Of a DNA stretch of 64,000 nt, positions 13,528 to 27,040 are shown piece by piece (position 1 is the first letter of the stretch; each line of letters begins with the position of its first letter). A program made the translations under genes and the position numbers. Source of the stretch: Oreocharis arfaki (lineage: Eukaryota > Chordata > Aves > Passeriformes > Paramythiidae); NCBI GenBank assembly GCA_013398015.1, contig VZRR01011470.1:206576-270575 (forward strand), in the 5' to 3' direction. The notes beneath the pieces were generated by a model that saw nothing but the letters and a program-made list of their open reading frames with translations, ran no database searches and was not told the DNA's origin.

Positions 13528-14091
13528 TGATGCGGGGTGCTGTGGGGTGGCTGAAATCGCCGCGTTAACCCAAAAGCATCCCCTGCAAGGCATGCCCTGG
13601 GGGTGCAGCTCGGCACCTCGCAGGCCGACTTCCAGCACCCGTGCCGATGGATGGCACCGAGACACAGCCCCGCACCCAGGCCAGGACAGCTCAGGTGTTA
13701 CCAGGAGCAAGGAGCGTGGAGGGCTCTCCGCATGGGTTCCGAAAGGTTTATTCCGAAGGGTCCAGAGGCAAAAGAGGGCGAGCAGGCCTCGTGTACAGGC
13801 TTATAAGGGGTAACAGAAAGGGGGCTGGCAGAGCACCAGCAACCAATTACCTGGGGGCAAGGGGCAGGGAGAAGGCAGAGGGATACAACAACCAATGGGG
13901 AGAGGGAAGGGGCGGAGTGGGGGACCAGGTACCAGACAGGTACTGCCTGATGGGAGAAGAAGTCTTTCCCTGTAACCCGAGCAGGGGGAGCTTATTTGTT
14001 CTCTGAGTTGACCCACCAGCGCAGGGGATCTCCTGGACCAAGGTTTTCTGGCATCCCGGCTTCTACCGCTGCCAGCTCACCCACCCTAACA
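13528..14091 (-). mobile_element. Complete solo ERV LTR (564 bp) with 6-bp target-site duplication
   Basis: On the minus strand the element begins TGTTAGGGTGGGTGAG at 14091 and ends CCCCGCATCA at 13528, so it has canonical TG...CA ends. It is flanked by identical GGGCAG hexamers at 13522-13527 and 14092-14097. Promoter and RNA-end signals lie in the right order on the minus strand: a TATA-like CCTTATAAG at 13800-13808 and a polyadenylation signal AATAAA at 13747-13752. U3 is therefore roughly 13810-14091 and U5 roughly 13528-13730. No gag, pol or env sequence is attached, so recombination between two LTRs has removed the interior. A 6-bp duplication is typical of class II (ERVK or alpharetrovirus-like) integration, which is an inference about class. 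A sister copy enters the window at 63881. Confidence 0.9.
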
Positions 14092-14975
14092 GGGCAGGAC
14101 CAAGATGACAGATATTTGGCTCAGAGCTTTTGCTGGGCTTCAGCTCTTACACTATACCTGTAAACAATGCAACCCAGATCTTCCAGTGAGAAGAGCTACA
14201 GGATTACACTATGTACACACCTTGTGCTTCACAGGCATCTCCAAAATACGATACCATGATTTAGGCAGTGTAACAGTAGTGCATTTTAGCTGGTGTCACT
14301 GGAGGTCTCTTTACACAGCAATTTTACTACAAATAATTTATAAACTAGAGCAGAAGTGGGAATTATTTCTTTCAGGTGGAAGGGAAAGATTGTAATCTGT
14401 TTCTTTTCTTCACTTTTTCACACTGCGAAAGCAAGAAACAAAGGAAAGCACACAGTGATTTTACATGGCAAGCTAAGTAAAAGCTGAACAGGAACCTAGA
14501 GTTAAGATGGAAGAAATTAGTCACTATTTTTTGACAGCAATCAGTAATTGTGGCTGGTTCATCTTGTTATTTCTTGCTGCAATAGTACTTAGTCATCAGT
14601 TGTCATCTAAAGAGCTCTTTCTAAACAGCATACATTTATCTCATCCAATAAGATGATGTTTCTTCTCTCAAACCTAATCTTTTAGTACTTTTTATCATCT
14701 TTTACCTCAACTAAACAATGCCCTCATGCCTAAAGAAACTTCATATTGCATCAGAGCACCAGATTCTAGATTCAGTCCTGGAGTTCATGTGCAGGCAAAA
14801 TTCTCCATGCCCACCAAATAATTTTATAGAGTTCAGTGAGATTTTGGCATGAACATGCATTCACAAAGAACAGCACTTGGTAGAAATCAATCAAAAACTC
14901 TTTTTGCCCTGGTAAAACAAAAATTTCTTTATAGTTCATAAATAACAAATTTTGACATCTTGCTATAATTTGAGA

Positions 14976-14999
14976 GTGTGTATATATATATATACACAC
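14976..14999. repeat. Perfect 24-bp palindrome GTGTG-(TA)7-CACAC
   Basis: This is a self-complementary alternating purine-pyrimidine tract followed by more TA repeats to about 15010. Such sequence can extrude a cruciform or adopt Z-DNA, and is prone to length change. It is a microsatellite and no function is implied. Confidence 0.85.
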
Positions 15000-17537
15000 A
15001 TATATATGTATCTTCAATTCTTTCCCAGATTATGCTTTTGTTTCCAACATAGTATACCATACTGTACATCACAATGTAAGTTAAAAATTTTAAAAACTAT
15101 AATTTTCTCTCAGCTAATTCTTAAAGGGAAACATCTGAATACCCCTCTCTGATGTAGTGGACCGATTCAAGCAGTAGCCTGTCTTGTGGCAGGGCAGATC
15201 TCAGATGCATTGCTTGATATTTGTGACATCTTGTACACAGAAAGTCCTGATTTGGAAACCTATTGCTTGTGTTGGCACCTAGAACATGCCTAAAACGCAG
15301 GCTTCAGTTTTTTTCCGTATTAATGATTTGAAGATGCCTCCTTTCCATATCCCATTATTTTGCTAGAGGTGCCATTCAGAACTGTTTTTTGATAAATTCA
15401 GCCTGGTGCCTCTGTGACTACTGCATAGGTACAGTAGTTTTAAATATTTATGTTGTGCTCGTGGTGATAATTATTATTCCAACTCAGTATAGCTTTAATG
15501 CATTTAAATGTCAGTGTTTCTCAGCTTAATTCATCATACATACATTCAGATGCTTGTACACTCAGTATGCATCTCCAAGGACCTAAAAAGACCTATTCAT
15601 ATTTTAGCAGCTGTGAGAAAGTGAGGACATATTTCCTTTACATTCTTAACTGTAAACATTAATTAGGTGCTTGACACACATTAATGATTAAAAAAACTCT
15701 TCGTAAAATAATCCATCATAATTCTTTTATCACTATGCCAACCCAAAGAACTATTTCATCGTACCCTTCTATCTCTGATGGCAAAGTTGAAAACTATGTC
15801 ATAAAATAAAATCCATTGATGTATTTACTCAGTCTTTTTCCACGGGAAAAAAAAAGTGGATTTGCTGTGATAGTTAGCATGCTTCTGAATACAGGAATGT
15901 CATGCCTTATTGTCTGTTTACATACATTAGTTAGAAAGCCCCTATGCAGTTGCTCATAAACTCAGTTGCTTTCTTAAGCTTAACCACTGCAGCAAAACAA
16001 AATGTTAGAAATAAGGACTTCAACATCTTCTCCAAAATATTAAGAACATTCTGAGGGTTATCACAAGAAGCAAAGCAAAAAAGAAAAGAAAAAAAAAAAA
16101 CACAAACAGAAGATAAGAAAAAAAGGCAGCTCCTTTTTGAAGACATGACTAGAATGCATTTAACCTTGGCTTTCTGAGTGGTACTATTTGAAACTGTTTG
16201 CTTAAGCAAACCACAGAAGAAGGAACTTCGAGTTCCCAGGAGGCCTGACAAATGATTTCCAAGGTCAGACATATGCACAAAAGAAACAACAGCTTCTCAC
16301 TCAGTGTTCTGTTACAGCATCTCTCCCTATGCTACCTGTGACACTGCCTCAGTCTGGTCGCCTTGAAGGGTTATGAAGGCTGCTGCAGAGAATGGGTCCA
16401 GTGTTGTCCAAAACATGAGACTGAAGCTGCCACTTGTCAGTACACAGCTAACAGTTCAGAGAATCCCTCTATTGATTTTCTTGGTGTGACTCCACCCCAG
16501 CTGTTTTCTCAGCCTAGTGCTGCATCTCCAGAATGTGTAATAGTAATTGACCAGAACAGAGTGTCAGGACTAATTAATGTACTCTCGTTATTGGTGAGAG
16601 CGCTGGTTTTCAAAGAAAGTCTTAGCTGCTATTTATGGCTTTTAATTAAGGTACGATCTTATCTAAATAATCAGTGTGTTGTAAAATAGAAGAGTCAAAC
16701 TGCATAGCTGCAATAAGCCAAACATAACATGAACAACCACATTTGGACAGAACACTTAGACATTTTGCAAGTCATGAGAAATTTAGGAAATTAGTAGGGG
16801 TTTTTTAGCTTTTACAAGGCATGTGAAAGCATTCTATGCCTTCTAAATGGATTTACTCTAACTGCCTAATTCATTATGCTAAAACCATGAAGCAATTTCC
16901 TATTCAAAGCCCAACTCACAGGCTCTCTGTTGTCAAGTATTTGAATTTCAGATTAGAAATGTGTTCATTTGGATAGCATGAAAGGAAAGCTTTGTTGTCA
17001 GCTTTGCTTTATGTTCTGCCAGCAGCCAAATCCCTCTTCTTCAGCGGTCACCAGCAAAATACCAGACCTACACTCTGGACTCCACTATCTTGAAACAAAC
17101 ACAAATGCTTTTGGCCTTTATGGCCTAAACACTGGTTTGAGGTTTGCTGTTCTCTTCTCCCTTAATATTTTTCTGGGGATTATTTATGACAGATGATACC
17201 AGCAAATGTTTAGATTGCAGTGAGGTTTTTTCATCCCCACAGAAGGGAAAGGGAGGGAGGGGGAGAGCATTTCCACAGTGGGGGAGAAGAGCCAGGACAT
17301 TTAGTTCTCTTAGAAGCTATGTAGTTTGTTATGGAACAGTGAGCTGAAGTGGCTGCAGCCCTTTTACCGTCAGCGTGTTTGCAGCTATGATCTACACTGA
17401 ATTTTAACTATGCTGCTTCTTGCTTGTTAGCAGCTATTTCTTTGCTGGCTTGAAAAATAAAACAGGCAGCTGTCAAAAGTCAGGGGCTGCATTTCATGCA
17501 GAGTGTAACAAAGTTATCTAATACAGCCTGTAGGACA

Positions 17538-17548
17538 CCCCCCCCCCC
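17538..17548. repeat. C homopolymer (11 bp)
   Basis: An uninterrupted run of eleven cytosines in otherwise mixed sequence. Length calls in such runs are often unreliable. Confidence 0.9.
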
Positions 17549-19852
17549 ACTACGCATTCATATCTTTGGGTAGTGGTGTGGAAATCAAGGAATTCCAGCC
17601 ACATTTCTCACAGGAAAGAGCTTTTCAGAGCTTTTCCATTACTGTAAGCTGTTTCTGACAGGTTTAGGGTCTACGCTGTGGAAGGACAAGCCCAGCACAT
17701 CCCTCTATTAATTAAAAGCAAACATTCACACAGGGAACGTTGTAACCTAAACATGAACTTTAATGGTTGTAACATAGCTGGAAGGAAAAATAATTACTAG
17801 CAGCTATAGAAGACATCGAGATATTTGTAATCCCTTTGCTTCTGAATACAATAACCCCTATGTAGTCATAATAAGCTCTTCAGTATAGGAAATAGTAATA
17901 GAAGATCTCTCTCCTGATACTGAGGCTGTGCAAATAATTGATTTCTTAGCCTAACAGATGAAGGAAAAAAGGCGGAGGGGAGAGGGGGATGATTCGATCC
18001 AACCTTAATCTAAATGTTCTTTTGAGGGTTTTTTTTAGCTTGTGTTAATGAAAGAAAGCAGAGGCACAAAGCATTTCATCCTTCTTGGAAAGTCTTGCAG
18101 GACTCTGACTGAAATATCTCAGGGAGCAAAAGCAGGAGTGACCCATGGGACTGGAAGTAGCCCCTTCCCCTCCCACCTGATTTGTGAGGTGATGTCCTGG
18201 GATGTGCCTGCACTGCAGTCCCAGAAACGAGTCAGAGGATGCTGCTACCTCCAGCCACATCTCACTGTGCTGAAGCACACAGGTCCCTTGGGGACCAAAC
18301 ATACATCTTTTGCTCCCCAATTCTTTATGTAAAACTCTGCCTGGCAAACCACACTATGGGAGCCCTAGGTCCCCATCTTCTCCACCAGGAAGATGCCTGG
18401 GTCAAAACTTTCCTCCTTGTATAAAGAACCACTCCAGTAGCTGGAGGTGAGAGCCCTAATCACCAGTTTAGACAAATCCAACGGAGTCACCTGACTCTTT
18501 AGTCAAAAAAAGCGCAAACCCGCTGAGCCCAGAGGCTGCTGAGGAGGTCATCTCAGTTCATTGAAAGTGGGAGGTCTCTGTGTCCGAAACTGGGCACAAA
18601 GAAGGTTTCTGTTTCCACTTCTGGCTCCCGGGAGAGTGAGCATCAGCTATTTCACCCAGCTCTAAATGACACATTGTTCCAACATGCGTTTCCAAGTGTT
18701 AAAAGTGAAGACAAATGAAGGCAGGCGGCTATGCTCATTGATAAGGATCCTGGCACCCCGTTTCATGGTTAGCAGAAACGAGCCTAAAAGCCTACAGAGT
18801 TTAAATTCTCTAATTCAAGAATTCTCTTGGACTCCAATTGTGTATTTTTTACAATATTTAAATGCAAATAACATTCAGGTCAGGTTTCTGACTGGTTGCT
18901 AAATACCCTCTAGTGCTTTCATGGAATTTGTTTCCTTAATGTCGGATTATAAGAAGAGAATTAGAAAGCATTAGTATACTTTATATAAAAGTTAAATATG
19001 AATGGTAAGAATTCAGGTCCAAACCATTTTAAGTTAACAATGACATAAAACTATTACATTGCAAATAACATGCTAAAGCTATTACCAATGCTCACATTTT
19101 TTTTTTACCCTGAAGCACAACAATTTTACTCTATGAAAAAGATGTTGTTCTACAGTGCTATAGGTAAAACTAAGTTCATAATTCCTTATAACTTTATCAA
19201 ACTCTATCATTAGGCACATTCCACAGCTATCAGAGCAGTGTGGTTGACATCAGATATGACCCTTATGGAAGAACACATGCTATGGTTTAGAGGACCAAAT
19301 ACTAAATTTTTTGTCAGGACTTCCGCAGAAAAGACAGTCAGAATTCAAGTTACCATGGCTTTGCTACCCCAACAAGATAGTGCATTATTCCATGCCCAGA
19401 GAGAAGAAGAAGGGGGCTCCCACCATCAGAATACATGAAACTTTTTTTCCCAGTACTTTGTCATCCATACTGAACAATAGAGTAGAAGCAGGCACATAGA
19501 AGTCTTTCCTCTTAAAATCCAGAAGTACAAAAGCACTTAAAGGGCTCTATTTTCACATGACAGCCCAAAGGAACTTCTAGTTAAAAGATGTGGAATACAG
19601 GGCCAAAGCAATCAAACAAAAAACATTCTCCTTCCTGTTCAGAAGGCAAACAGGGAAAAAAGCAACTGTGATGCAAGTGCAATATCCCAGTCCAGGCAAC
19701 GCACCATCCCTAGACAATTCTAGGAGATGTTTCTAATGAGAAGGTGACATGAAATGCTGTTGGAAGGCAGCTTTGCAGAAGAGAACCTCATGTGCCTCCT
19801 GACCTGGTGAAGCCACCAGGTGCCAGCAAGGTGCCCTCACCTTAAAAAAGGA

Positions 19853-20122
19853 AAATGGTATCTTGTTCTGCACTACACAAAGTATTGCCAGCAGGTCAAG
19901 GGAAGCGGTGTTTCCCTATGAACATCAAGAAATATTTGGTCACAGTGGGGGTGACGATGCACTGGCAGAGGCTGCCCAGAGAGGTGATGAAGTCTCCATC
20001 CTTGGAGAAATTCAAAAGCTGTCTGGACAAAGTCTTAGGAGAGCACCTCTAGGTGACCCACATGAGCTTGGGGATTTGACCAGATGGTCCCTTCCAAACC
20101 CAACTGTTCTCTAGTTCTGTGT
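19853..20122 (+). mobile_element. CR1 LINE 3' fragment with internal deletion
   Basis: The left part (19853 to about 19915, including GCCAGCAGGTCAAGGGAAG) matches the CR1 block that normally precedes a segment encoding the RPHLE motif. It then jumps at about 19918 to the CR1 3' block TGAACATCAAGAAATATTTGG and continues through GGCTGCCCAGAGAGGTGATG to the terminal TTCTGT at 20117-20122. Several hundred bases between these blocks are missing. The copy is non-coding. Confidence 0.85.
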
Positions 20123-22199
20123 TGCCTGTGCTATGCTTTGGTACATTCTCCAAACAGTACCACTCTTTAGGACCTGAGCACGGACTTGAGCCTTTGGATT
20201 GTTTGGCATGCTGCTGACATACTGTCACTAACATATGTTAAGTGACAAATAAGAGGTATGCATATTGGTATACATGCTTTCTTATTTGTGTGTGTATACA
20301 CACATACACAAAGACTTGTCTGCAGCATAAATAGCTGAAGACAATTTTTAAGTATACAATTCCAGTGTCTCAACAGAGGAAAGAGAGATTTTCATCACCA
20401 TTTTTTCCATATAACCAGTAGAGTTCCACTGCTCCAGATTCATGAATCTTTAAGAAGATTTAAGAAATCCCTGGTAAATCTTGCCCCATGGAGAGCTCTC
20501 CCAGCATCTCATGCAGTGCATGTAGAGTTAAAGTCAGGTGGTACAGAGACTTGTAAAGAGCAGTTTGGTGAGAAGTTATAAGAAAATACTGCTTCAGTAA
20601 GGGTGATGCCTATTAAATTCAAATAATGAACTTTAGCTTTCTTCAACCTAATTGTCTGGTTAGAAACTCATTACACCCTGTAGTATTATCTTTAAAGTGC
20701 ATTTACAAATTACATCAGCAATTTAATTAACGAATAAAAAAATGCATGCAAATGCTTTCTGATACATAGTAATGGTTTTAGCCTGACAGCGAACATAAAC
20801 ACTCATGTCTTGATCACTTAAAAGATGAGCAGGCTCTACTTTAAAAGAAAGGCAGCCTTTTCAACCTTATGTGGGGAATTTGTTTTTGTACTCCAATATT
20901 GCTCTGTTCCAAATAAAATGAGACATAAATATTTCTTTGCGTGATCTGCATTCTGATATCCTCCACTATAAACTCCTTCCTTATGGAGTCTCTGATCATT
21001 ATCTTTTTCCCCCTTCTACAAATCACATCGACTAATCTGATTAGTGCCTTCCCCATCTCAGCACAGTCTTCCTGAAAGATCAAAACCAGACTAGTACCAT
21101 GCTCTCAGGATGAGAGACACAGAGCTTTTCAAAGAAGTCTGTTCCCACACAGAAGGACAATTTAATCACTCTACAGCAAATTGCCTCAAGATGCAAAAGA
21201 GTAGAGACTAGATTTGAGGGTCTCATTTCACCAGAATCAGAGGCAAGGAATCACAGTATAGCCTACCCTGTCTTTAGAAACAAAATATGGTACAATAGCA
21301 CAATTTGGCTATCCCAGCAGGTATTGGGTATTGTATTTCATTCAGCTATAACAATAGAGAAATTATTTCAACACCTGCAAAATTCAAGTCCTGACATTTG
21401 ACTCATCTACCTAACATGTCCATTGTCTTGTCTAGCGAAAGTTTCTCCCGTAAAGCTTACTGAAGAGCATTGGGTGTCACCGTAGTTTTGCTGGTAAAAG
21501 TAAGTAAGCCACATTACAGTAGTTCCAGATGACACAGTACATAAAGAGGCAAGTAAATAAATGTCAGTGTGCCCTACCATTCTCTTTCCTAGTAAATGGA
21601 ATGAAAAAAAAAAAAAAAAAAGTGCTGTCTGGCTAAAGAAGTCCTATTCAGAACAACCTGTTAACGCAAGAGTAAAAGCTGAATGACCCAGGTACAGAAC
21701 ACAGGAAAGAATCATGGGAGGGGGATTTAAAAATACTTCTGGGAGTATACACACAGAATAGTACATTTAGAAATGTTAGATTTTTTTAAAATCTTGCTCA
21801 CGTATCAAAGAATACACAAAGTACCACGGAAATGGGAGCAATGCAACACTGATCTTTTTAAAGCAGACCGGCAAAGTAACATATTGTGCCACAGGATGGG
21901 CTTTTTAACTGAAATGTACAGCTTACACAAGCAGAAATTACTCTACATGCTGTGTTTGTGAGAAAGCCTGTTAACATCCCAAAGAACATATTTATGCTAC
22001 TCTGAGTTGCATCAAACCAGTGAAACAGAGTTTTGTTGATTTCCTAATGAGATTTCCACCAGTGTTCAAAGAGAGCCAGCCTGGGCTTCAGGCATGAGCA
22101 CAGACACTTTCAAAACCCCACAGATTCGCAAAGCCTTTGGAGAAACAGCTAAGTTCTTAAGATAAGCACAACAGATCTGCTCTTCCGGTTCTCAAAAAA
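20123..22199. other. Unclassified non-coding DNA
   Basis: Nothing recognised apart from a 16-bp palindromic (TG/CA) tract at 20289-20304 and an 18-base A run at 21604-21621. Confidence 0.5.
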
Positions 22200-22810
22200 C
22201 CCCACCAAAGCCAACAGGTAGCCTCTGTTAAGCCACGTGACCTCAACTTCGTGCTCTATTGTTTCTCTGGCAACGTAAATATTTCCGGGGATATATAAGG
22301 TAAAGCAAACCCTGAGCAGAGATACCCGCAGAGTAACACAGACTGATGGGTAGAGAGACAAACATCTCATGGTGGAGGGTAAACAAATTAGACAGTGCTC
22401 AGTCAGCTGTTTAGAAGAAATCGGATAAGAGAAAGCCTACTGAGAAAAAAGAAAATTTAAAAAAAAAATCAATGAAAGCAATTTTGGATTCAGGAAGGGA
22501 TGTGAAATGCAGATCAGGAAAACAGATGGAGAATGGGGAGTGACCCGTTTGGGTTACAAGGCAAAAGTGAGACTTCAAAAAGTTCAAATATGCATCTGAG
22601 CTTTGGAAGCCTTACAATTAAGGAGTCAGACTTGGAAATCCTTTGATGTTTGCCCTACAGAACTTCCAGTTGGGTGGAGAAGGACCCAGAGACTCGGCAT
22701 ACGAGCAGCTCCCTTTTCTGAACACTCACAAGACAAGAGCCTGACTCACAAAGCAGCAGAAGCACAAAACCTCCTCATTTTGGCAGGTGTCGTTGCCAGG
22801 CAACAGATCC
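22200..22810 (+). promoter_or_regulatory. Promoter-like motif cluster (E-box, TATA-like box, X-box)
   Basis: GCCACGTGAC at 22232-22241 contains the palindromic E-box CACGTG used by bHLH factors such as USF, MITF/TFEB and CLOCK. TATATAAG lies about 55 bp downstream at 22292-22299. At 22792-22804 the 13-bp inverted repeat GTTGCCAGGCAAC fits the X-box consensus bound by RFX factors, which drive ciliary genes in vertebrates. No exon with recognisable coding content follows, so this may be a non-coding RNA promoter, an enhancer, or chance. The motifs are seen; their use is inferred. Confidence 0.25.
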
Positions 22811-25800
22811 ATTAAGCAGCACAAGCTCAGGGATCCTGATTAACCCATTAGCTTCTCAATTAAAGCACTAATTCGGGCACTGGCAGGTTTACGAACCCCG
22901 CAGGGTACTTCCCTGTGTCAGTGTGACATCCGAGAAAGGCATTGCCCAGTGCCAGCAAGCCCTGCCATGGGGTCAGTGGATGAGGTTTTGCCTGAGAGCA
23001 CTCCACCACAGCAGAGGCTGGTGTGCCTTTCAAAACTGGGAAACAAAAGATGAAGGAAGGAATAATAACTGTGACGAAGGAATGTGAATTATTCATAAGA
23101 AATTAATGCAAGCCACCAGGGGCGAGCATGGAGAGAGTTTTGTTTTGCTCACAGGATGGGTAGCTGCTCAGCTGCACTTTCATGGGAGCTCATCCGTATC
23201 GTTCACAAGATGACAATTTTACATCATAAGAGGTCCCCCGATGGCATGTATTAATTTATAATCGAGGCAAAAGGAAAGGAGTATTTTTGTGTATCACGCT
23301 AGTAAAACACACAAACTACTCCCTCAAGGCACATATATGCATACATTAAAACATTAGCAATGGCACTAGAGTTAATAAGAGCTATGACATACAACACAAC
23401 TATTCACACATACTTCATGGCAACCCAAAGCCAGTGCCTGGAACTCACACTATTCTGCAGTGGGGCCAGGCAGCTCTGTTGCAAATAGAAGAAAAACAAA
23501 TTATTGGATTCCTGGCACATGCTTTCAAAACAAAAAAAAAGGTGAACGGTAAGGCCACATACAACAGAGTGTCCTTTCAGAGGAAAGATATTCTATGTAA
23601 GAAGGACCATGTATCTTTTTTAAGAGTATTTATCAACACATTCATTGCATTAGTCAACACGGATTAACTCATGTAAGCATGGAGCACTGTGAATGTATAC
23701 GGCTTAGATGATGCAAGAGTACGGCTGAAAACTAGTTCTATTATTTTTTTCCGATAGTATACTATCACATTCTTCTCTTCCTTCAAATTAAATTCATTTT
23801 TGAATGTGTTTAACCTAATGCAAATAAGTATCTGTTAGTTTGAGTTTCCTCTCTCCTCCTCTTGCTGCACGGAATAGTAATAGAAAACAAATGTTTGCAA
23901 AGTTGAAGATAACAGAGAAATTGAAACTACACTCTGATAGGGACAATCTCAGGAAAAAAAAAACCACCAGAACCTGTGGTCTATCAATTGCTAACAATTG
24001 TTGGATAGTCTTGTGTTTCAGAAAGCACCCCAGGGAATTACTGCATTGTAGTATAACAAGGAAATAAATGAAACAAACTTTTTAATTAAAATCAAGAAAA
24101 AACTAAACCATAGACAACATTAAATGCATTAGAACACTTTATTTTTACCAGTTGTGTTGCAATTGACAAACAATATTTATTGGTGCCTTGACAAAATTTA
24201 GGTGGTTTGCAGATAGGAAAAAAGAGAGGAATATTGCTAGTTTGGAGGTAAAATAAGGTGCTTGCTGTCACACCACTTTGCAGCACGGAAACACAGCTTT
24301 AGCTTGGGCAAGTAGGTTGATATTTTGAGAAGTATTTTTAGACATTTTCTTTCTGCATTTCATTTCAATCCTAACTGATTTTTTTCCACCAAAAAATTTT
24401 GTCACCCATTCTTTTCAGCTTAAAGCAGTGTGGCTGCTTGTTTTGATGATTCTCAGGCCATGAGACACACAGCAAGAGATCCTCACAGACATATAAGTTG
24501 AAATTTTATGAGATGTCACCCTTTCATTCCCACTGGGATCTAAAAGCACTTTGTTTTCATCTGACATACAGAAAAATGAGTACATTTTCCCGAGAAGAAA
24601 ATTTAATCCAGTCTTTTTTTTTCCATGATATCATTATACAGTGGCAAATAGCAAGTGATACACTTATTAAATTCTAGTTTGGCACAGAGCAACCAAAAGA
24701 GAATGAAACATTTTCCTGTCCTACACTGGGGAATACTTTCTTATCTGTTCCCTACCAGTTTGATTTTTGTTAGAGCTTGAAATATCTGGAAGAGAATAGC
24801 TCAGTTTTCTTCTATGAAGTTTTATTCAAGTTTTATTACCTCTAGAGTCCACAGAGGCCAGTTCCACGGTCTTAAGCACAACCCTCAGAGACCTGCAAAA
24901 ATGAATTCTGTCTATTTACTGCATTTTACCTACATGACATACTTTTATTTGATATTGAGTGCCAGAAGTATGCAAGAATTACGTGTTTTGGAATTAACTT
25001 TCGATCATGATTTGCCATAGCGTCAGAGTGAAATAAAAAGCTAATTTATAGATGCGTAAAAAGACCATAATGTGATTCGTATGATAACAACATTTTATGT
25101 GTAGAAAACACAGAAAAGTTCTTGCAGTTGAAGATATCCACATCAGCAGCACAGAAATCTGACCCTCACTATTTAATGGTCATGCCTTAATTGCCTGAAT
25201 GACAGAAACATTCCCAGTACAGTTGAAGAAAGTTACTGGACCATATTTCTTTACTTTGAAAAGTTTGGAGTTCACTGTCATAGATCCAAAACATATTTCT
25301 CCTTACTTATAAATGAGAAGATAAGTCACAATCAAATAACGAATTTTAAAAAAAAAAATTTTAGTGATAAGCAACACTTGAGAAATAGCTTACTATCTCT
25401 CCACAGTTTATTTGGACAATGAAAAAGCAGAAAGAGGACTGCTTCTTACTTCAGTCTTCTTACATAAGTCAATATAAGACCAAAATAAACTCACAGTGAG
25501 TTTTATTTGAGATTATAATAGGGCCCTATACATGTGTCGTCTCTCCCTTACAAGAAGAAAATCTATTAAGAAGTGATTTCTAAAAAATCAAATGGATATA
25601 ATGAGAGGTATTAATGTCGGGACTGCAGAGGGAAGGAAGGTGCATTTCTGAGCTATGTCCCAGTGCTTTGTCCTATGAGCAATGGCCCTAAAATCAATAT
25701 CAGCCTCCATACAGACTATTGGCTAACTGTTCTAAGCTTGTAATAAGTACAAATTCTTACCAAAAAAAAAAAAAAAAAACAAAAAACTTTGCACTATTGA

Positions 25801-27040
25801 ATTGCCTTTCTCTCCTATTTCCTTTTCACTGAGGGTTTTCCTTAACAACCATTCACTCATCCAGAATATCACTACTTCCTTGTCTGCTTTGCCTCTCAGA
25901 CTTCCCATTTTTTCAAAACAAAACATATATATGTGGCACTAAAATGAAAAATATTTCTAATGATGACATGCTTGACACACCAGATCGTCTTCATATATAG
26001 TGCAAGGGCTTTAAAAATGACAGCTCTTCAGGTGCTCATGGATAAACGAACCGAAGCAAAGTAGATGGAACTGTTCAAATTTAGTAGAAGTGGACTCCAA
26101 AACTGTAGGCAGACTGGGGAAGACTATTCAATTTTAAAACTGAAAAAGAGTTGGCAGCATAGGGGAAGACTATTAAATGCTTACACTTGAAGTACAAAAA
26201 CCCCGTAGTTTTACATCAGTAACAAAATGACTTTTAACTGTTCATAAAACATGCCTGTCTGCATGAAAAATACACTTCTGACACTGAATTGCATCAGACC
26301 CTTCAACTCTAAAGTTTAATAGTTATTGCACACAACACCACTGAATTTGGAAGAATGACTAAAAGCAAGGTCACAAAATAAGGTTACCAAAGTTTGTTCA
26401 GTTAACTGACTGTCTTGAGGCTTGGCATCTGCATTGACCAAAACTACACCAATTCAACCACAAAAAATATCTCCTAGGAAACTTGTCATTAGAAGTCAAG
26501 CTGGTAAACTTTGGTGACCTGATTTTTCATACATGGTGATAATATATTTATTTATTATATTTATTAAAATATTACTTTGAATTGAAACTTTGAATACTGG
26601 AATTGGCATCACACGTGATTGTGATTTTCCTCTTTTGGAAAAGCTGTGAAAACAGAGATCAGTCACAGCTAACAAAAATCCTAGCACAGTACTGTAATTC
26701 TGCATTGCCCTAGCCTAGAAATCTTGCAGGTTTTTTCTTTTTACTCTCATTCATATCACTATCTCATTTTTTAGTTAGTGACACCAGGTCAGACAGCAAT
26801 GCCCTAAAATATCTCTAAAAAACCAACCAAACAAACAAAACCACACCTTCATAAGCAAATAGTTCAAAGCACTTTTAGCAATCAATAAAAATAAGACTTC
26901 AAGTATGTGTCAGAGAAAGGTAGTTCTTGGTATTAGCTTTTTCTTTTTGCAAAGTCCCTAAGCTTTCATGTATTTAGAAAAAGATCCCAAACGACAAAAA
27001 AATAAACATTAAACTCTACCCTGCAAATTTCACTACTAAA
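22811..27040. other. Unclassified non-coding DNA
   Basis: This is 4.2 kb with no recognised gene or mobile element. It contains an A run at 25761-25778. Bases 26749 onward are the left part of the block repeated at 28501-30047. Confidence 0.5.

Larger units (their letters stand above)
14092..19852. other. Unclassified non-coding DNA
   Basis: This is 5.8 kb with no recognised gene or transposon. It contains an AT/TG palindrome at 14976-14999, an A-rich tract near 16090-16100 and an 11-base C run at 17538-17548. The stretch 18040-18660 is richer in GC and could hide an old repeat. The longest open frames (115, 108 and 100 codons) have no protein character. Confidence 0.5.

Noticed and set aside
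16363..16689. 108-codon open frame on the plus strand
   Set aside because: No domain, no promoter or splice context, and no protein-like composition.
21604..21621. Poly(A) tail of a processed pseudogene
   Set aside because: The upstream sequence has no coding character and no target-site duplication could be seen. The AATAAA-type signal is about 40 bp away, and CR1-dominated bird genomes make few processed copies.
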